Shown here: piece after piece, positions 61,102-64,000 of the stretch
How positions within the stretch are numbered: position 1 is the first letter of the stretch
How the letters are laid out: the number at the start of each line of letters is the position of its first letter
NCBI RefSeq assembly: GCF_001279775.1
Contig: NZ_LGDG01000074.1
Span: forward strand, 61,167 to 125,166
Direction: 5' to 3'
Length of the DNA stretch: 64,000 nucleotides
Source of the DNA: Streptomyces sp. MMG1533
Lineage (GTDB): Bacteria > Actinomycetota > Actinomycetes > Streptomycetales > Streptomycetaceae
Made by a program: the position numbers and the translations under genes
The notes under the pieces: generated by a model
Database searches by the model: none
What the model was told of the DNA's origin: nothing
The model's input: the letters and a program-made list of their open reading frames with translations, nothing else

Positions 61102-62355
61102 TCACGAGGAACCGTCGGCGTGGTCCTCCGCCCCCGGCCGCCGAGCCCACAGCGCACGCACACGCCCGAGCGGGCCGCTCCCCGTTCCCCCTCTCCGGTG
61201 CCCGTGGACCCGAGGGTCGTCCGTGACGTCGTACCGCTTCACGTACGCCCCGAGGAAGGCCTGCAGCGTGGCGATCGCCGGGATGGCGATCAGCGCGCCG
61301 ACAGCTCCGAGGAGGGCGGTGCCGGCGATCACGGAGCCGAACGCGACCGCCGGGTGGATGTCGACGGTCTTCGAGGTCAGCTTGGGCTGCAGCACGTAGT
61401 TCTCGAACTGCTGGTAGACCACGACGAAGAGCAGCACCCACAGCGCGTACCAGGGATCGACGGTGAAGGCGATCAGCATGGGCAGGGCACCCGCGAGATA
61501 CGTACCGATCGTGGGGATGAACTGCGAGACCAGCCCCACCCACACCGCGAGCACGGGCGCGTACGGCACGCTCAGCGCCTGCAGCAGGATGTAGTGCGCG
61601 ACTCCGGAGATGAGAGCCATCAGGCCGCGCGAGTAGATGTAGCCGCCGGTCTTGTTCACGGCGATCTCCCAAGCACGCAGCACCTCGGTCTGCTTGGCGG
61701 GCGGCAGGACGGAGCAGAGCGCACGCCGCAGCCGGGGGCCGTCGGCGGCGAAGTAGAACGAGAACAGCGTGATCGTCAGCAGCTGGAAGAGCCCGCCGAG
61801 CACCTGGGCGGACACGTCCAGGACGCCGGTGGCGCTGTTCTGCACGTAGTTGCGCAGCCAGTCGGAGCGGAGCAGCCCCTCCTGGACGTCCACCCGCTTC
61901 AGCTCGGTGTTGAAATGCGTGTTGATCCAGTTGATGACGGAGTCGAGGTACTCCGGAAAATCCTCGACGATCTTGATGATCTGGCCCGCCAGCATGGAGC
62001 CGAGCAGCGTGACGAACCCCGCCGCGGCGATCATCACGCCCAGGAAGACAAGGCCGGTCGCCAGCCCCCGGCGCATGCCGCGCGAGGCCATCCAGCTCAC
62101 CGCGGGCTCGATGGCCAGGGCCAGGAAGAACGCGATGAGGATGTTGATCAGCAGGCCGGTGAGCTGGTGGAAGGCCCAACTGCCCAGCTGGAACACGGCG
62201 AAGAGGGCGAGCGCGAGCACCATGGCGCGCGGCAGCCAGCGCGGCATGCGGGCGTTCGGCCCGGCGCCGCCGGCGGCCGGGGGCCGGTTTGGCGGCGTGG
62301 TGCCGAACGGGGATGCGTGCTGGGTGACCTGGCCGGTCTCGTCAGTGGGTGCCAC
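61102..62355 (-). CDS. AI-2E family transporter (PerM/YdiK-like)
   Basis: A 417-residue membrane protein with about eight helices. Helices start 'MVLALALFAVFQLGSWAFHQL' and 'NILIAFFLALAIEPAVSWMASRGMRRGLA'. The family block 'AVWVGLVSQFIPTIGTYLAGALPMLIAFTVDP' and 'YQQFENYVLQPKLTSKTVDIHPAV' are clear. Members export small molecules or ions; despite the name, most do not transport AI-2. The GTG at 62355 is preferred because the frame becomes protein-like there. Confidence 0.88.
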   Translation of the reverse strand: MAPTDETGQVTQHASPFGTTPPNRPPAAGGAGPNARMPRWLPRAMVLALALFAVFQLGSWAFHQLTGLLINILIAFFLALAIEPAVSWMASRGMRRGLATGLVFLGVMIAAAGFVTLLGSMLAGQIIKIVEDFPEYLDSVINWINTHFNTELKRVDVQEGLLRSDWLRNYVQNSATGVLDVSAQVLGGLFQLLTITLFSFYFAADGPRLRRALCSVLPPAKQTEVLRAWEIAVNKTGGYIYSRGLMALISGVAHYILLQALSVPYAPVLAVWVGLVSQFIPTIGTYLAGALPMLIAFTVDPWYALWVLLFVVVYQQFENYVLQPKLTSKTVDIHPAVAFGSVIAGTALLGAVGALIAIPAIATLQAFLGAYVKRYDVTDDPRVHGHRRGGTGSGPLGRVRALWARRPGAEDHADGSS

Positions 62356-62404
62356 GGTGCAAGTCTCACCCACGCGACTGACAATCGGCCGCCGTCGTGC
62401 GATC

Positions 62405-62511
62405 TTCGTGACCGATCAGTGCTTCCCTCGCTGCACGTTCATGACCGAGCGGTGTTTCTCCCCCGAAGGTTCATGACCGGTCAGTGCCTCTCCCACGGAA
62501 CGTTCATGACG
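62405..62511. repeat. 32-33 bp degenerate tandem repeats spanning the DUF3046 stop codon
   Basis: On the minus strand three full copies and one partial start with GTCATGAACGTTCCGTGGGA, GTCATGAACCTTCGGGGGA, GTCATGAACGTGCAGCGAG and GTCACGAAGATC. The first encodes the DUF3046 C-terminus (VMNVPWERH) and its TGA; the others lie downstream. Confidence 0.9.
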
Positions 62512-62675
62512 GTGCAGACCACCCGCCAGACGTCCTTGGCGTCCCAGCCGGCGTCCAGCGCCTCGTGCACCGTGCGCCCGCCGAGCTCCGCCATCACGTG
62601 GTCGCGTGCGAAGGTGTCGGCGTAGCCCGGACCGAAGTGATCCGTCATCCGCTCCCAGAAGACCGTCAACCGCAT
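62481..62675 (-). CDS. DUF3046 family protein
   Basis: A 64-residue protein, MRLTVFWERMTDHFGPGYAD, with 'FARDHVMAELGGRTVHEALDAGWDAKDVWRVVCTVMNVPWERH'. This small family is almost always near recA-recX in actinobacteria and has no known function. Its 3' end and stop are the first copy of a tandem repeat. It is complete. Confidence 0.93.
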   Translation of the reverse strand: MRLTVFWERMTDHFGPGYADTFARDHVMAELGGRTVHEALDAGWDAKDVWRVVCTVMNVPWERH

Positions 62676-62755
62676 GACTCCAGTATCCCGCCCCTGAGGG
62701 TGGGCCTGAGCCGGGACCGCTTGCCGAGACCGCTTTCCGTCCTACGGTCTGACGC

Positions 62756-63700
62756 ATGGCCGAATCAGGAGCTTCCCCACTCCCCCCGACGCCCCCGGCG
62801 CGCTCCCCGCTCGCGCGCGCCGAGCACTTCGTCTGGCTCACCGCACGCGTACTGGAGCAGCGCCTCTTCGCGTACCACTTCCTGAAAGGAAGCGCCGACC
62901 CGGTGGAGACGGCGCTGGACGCCTACCGCAACGAGGACGGCGGGTACGGCCACGCACTGGAGCCCGATCTGCGGGGCCCGGTCAGCCAGCCGCTGCACAC
63001 CGGTCACGCCTTGCGGGTCCTGGACGCGATCGGGCGCTGCGGCGGACAGCGCGTGGAGCGCGTGTGCCGGTATCTGACCTCCGTCACAACGCGGGACGGC
63101 GCACTGTCGGCGATCCACCCCAGCCTGCGCGGCTACCCGGCGGCCCCCTTCATCCCGATCCTGGACGCCCCGCCGAGCGAACTCCTCGCCACCGGACCGG
63201 TGGTGGGCCTCCTGCACCGCAACGAGGTGTGGCACGCCTGGCTGTTCCGGGCCACGGACTTCTGCTGGCACGCCGTCGAGTCCCTGGAGCAGTCCCACCC
63301 CTACGAGATCCAGGCCGCCGTGGCCTTCCTGGACGCCGCTCCCGACCGCCCGCGCGCGGAGGCGGTCGCCGACCGTCTCGGCCGCCTGGTGCGTGAGCAC
63401 CGGCTCGCGGCGCTCGACCCCGATCGACTCGACGCATACCCGGTCGCGCCGGGCTACGGCCCCGGAGAACACCACTTCCCGCACGACTATGCGAAGACGC
63501 CGACCTCCCTCGCGCGCGGGTGGTTCACGGACGACGAAATCTCCCGTTCCCTGGACTTCCTCGCCGACGAACAGCAGGAGGACGGCGGCTGGCCGATCCG
63601 CCGGCGCCAATGGGCGCCGGGCCCGACCCTGGAGGCGCGTCCCCTGGTGACGCTCGATGCGCTGCGCACGTTGCGGGCATACGGCTGTCCTCTGGGCTGA
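62756..63700 (+). CDS. Prenyltransferase/squalene-cyclase-like alpha-toroid protein
   Basis: A 314-residue protein with QW-like repeats, 'YRNEDGGYGHALEPDLRGP' (about 58-76) and 'ADEQQEDGGWPIRRRQWAPG' near 280, as in the alpha/alpha-toroid fold of prenyltransferases and terpene cyclases. The catalytic DxDD or zinc-site motifs are absent, so its activity is unknown. The ATG start lacks a strong ribosome-binding site, being 'GGTCTGACGC' before it. It is a single gene next to DUF3046, divergent. Confidence 0.75.
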   Translation: MAESGASPLPPTPPARSPLARAEHFVWLTARVLEQRLFAYHFLKGSADPVETALDAYRNEDGGYGHALEPDLRGPVSQPLHTGHALRVLDAIGRCGGQRVERVCRYLTSVTTRDGALSAIHPSLRGYPAAPFIPILDAPPSELLATGPVVGLLHRNEVWHAWLFRATDFCWHAVESLEQSHPYEIQAAVAFLDAAPDRPRAEAVADRLGRLVREHRLAALDPDRLDAYPVAPGYGPGEHHFPHDYAKTPTSLARGWFTDDEISRSLDFLADEQQEDGGWPIRRRQWAPGPTLEARPLVTLDALRTLRAYGCPLG

Positions 63701-64000
63701 GACTCCGGCTGTCGGTCCTCGGAATCACGCACCAGCAGGACGACGACCGCGAGGGCCGCCCCCGCGGTGACGACAGGTCGACGCCCGTCTGCTCACCGAT
63801 CTTCGCGAGCCGGCTCAGCCCTGCGAAGAGAGGCCGCTCGACGGCACCGGCGGGCACGGGTCGAGAGGGTGGACGCACGCACCCGCACTCGCGTACGGCG
63901 GCAAGGGGACGTGTCGGGGGGTGTCCGCCCGCAGCGGTTGGCGCGTCAACACGTTCGCCCCTGCAGAAGACCGATTCCGCGCCGTTCCGAGGACGGACAC
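63701..64000. other. Window end, no gene supported; possible decayed remnant
   Basis: This is 300 bp with no supported gene. On the minus strand two protein-like patches in different frames, LSRLAKIGEQTGVD and VVTAGAALAVVVLLVRDSED, adjoin at about 63775 and could be a frameshifted remnant of a small membrane protein. This is weak. Confidence 0.3.

Overview
This is 64 kb of high-GC actinobacterial chromosome, almost certainly Streptomyces. The evidence is strong G/C preference at third codon positions, frequent GTG starts, dense genes with strong hairpin terminators, and a gene order that I recall (from memory, not from a search) as the conserved Streptomyces core around nrdRJ-lexA, hflX, rshA-dapF-miaA-miaB, gluRK-gluABCD and recA-recX. 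I see no insertion sequence, prophage, CRISPR array, tRNA or rRNA. The novelty lies in decayed genes, repeats and regulatory elements.

Layout. 0-10 kb: end of a NUDIX gene, a glycogen-debranching-like protein, a DUF4192 protein, a RecQ helicase with a phosphoribosyltransferase-like tail, two conserved hypotheticals and RNase HII. 10-15.5 kb: a TetR regulator and divergent drug exporter sharing two operators, an ADP-ribosylglycohydrolase, a histidine phosphatase, a DUF4937-like protein and a TerD protein. 15.5-23 kb: B12-dependent ribonucleotide reductase nrdJ and its regulator nrdR with tandem NrdR-box-like sites, lexA with an SOS box, and a DinG helicase. 23-28 kb: a three-gene NRPS-independent siderophore operon whose aminotransferase has lost its PLP lysine. 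28-31.5 kb: two tandem trypsin-like lipoproteins. 31.5-43.5 kb: hflX, a secreted M1 peptidase, rshA, dapF, a membrane protein, miaA, two small proteins, a dioxygenase-like protein, miaB and an excalibur-domain protein. 43.5-49 kb: a NarL-type two-component system, a K+/H+ antiporter pair, a MazG-like gene broken by an amber codon and an orphan TAXI binding protein. 49-55 kb: the GluR-GluK two-component system and the gluABCD glutamate transporter. 55-58.6 kb: a FAD monooxygenase, a cysteine-rich leader peptide with cysteine dioxygenase and rhodanese genes, and a fragment of a sugar-binding protein. 58.6-64 kb: recX, recA with an SOS box, an AI-2E family transporter, DUF3046 and a prenyltransferase-fold protein.

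Genes that work together: LexA probably controls recA and itself; NrdR controls nrdRJ; GluRK controls gluABCD; the TetR protein controls the exporter; and a leaderless cysteine-rich peptide probably gates the cysteine dioxygenase/rhodanese operon. The best leads are this cysteine leader, the apparent pseudoenzyme in the siderophore operon, the amber-interrupted MazG gene, the degenerate synthetase motifs in RshA, and three genes whose stop codons lie inside short tandem repeats.
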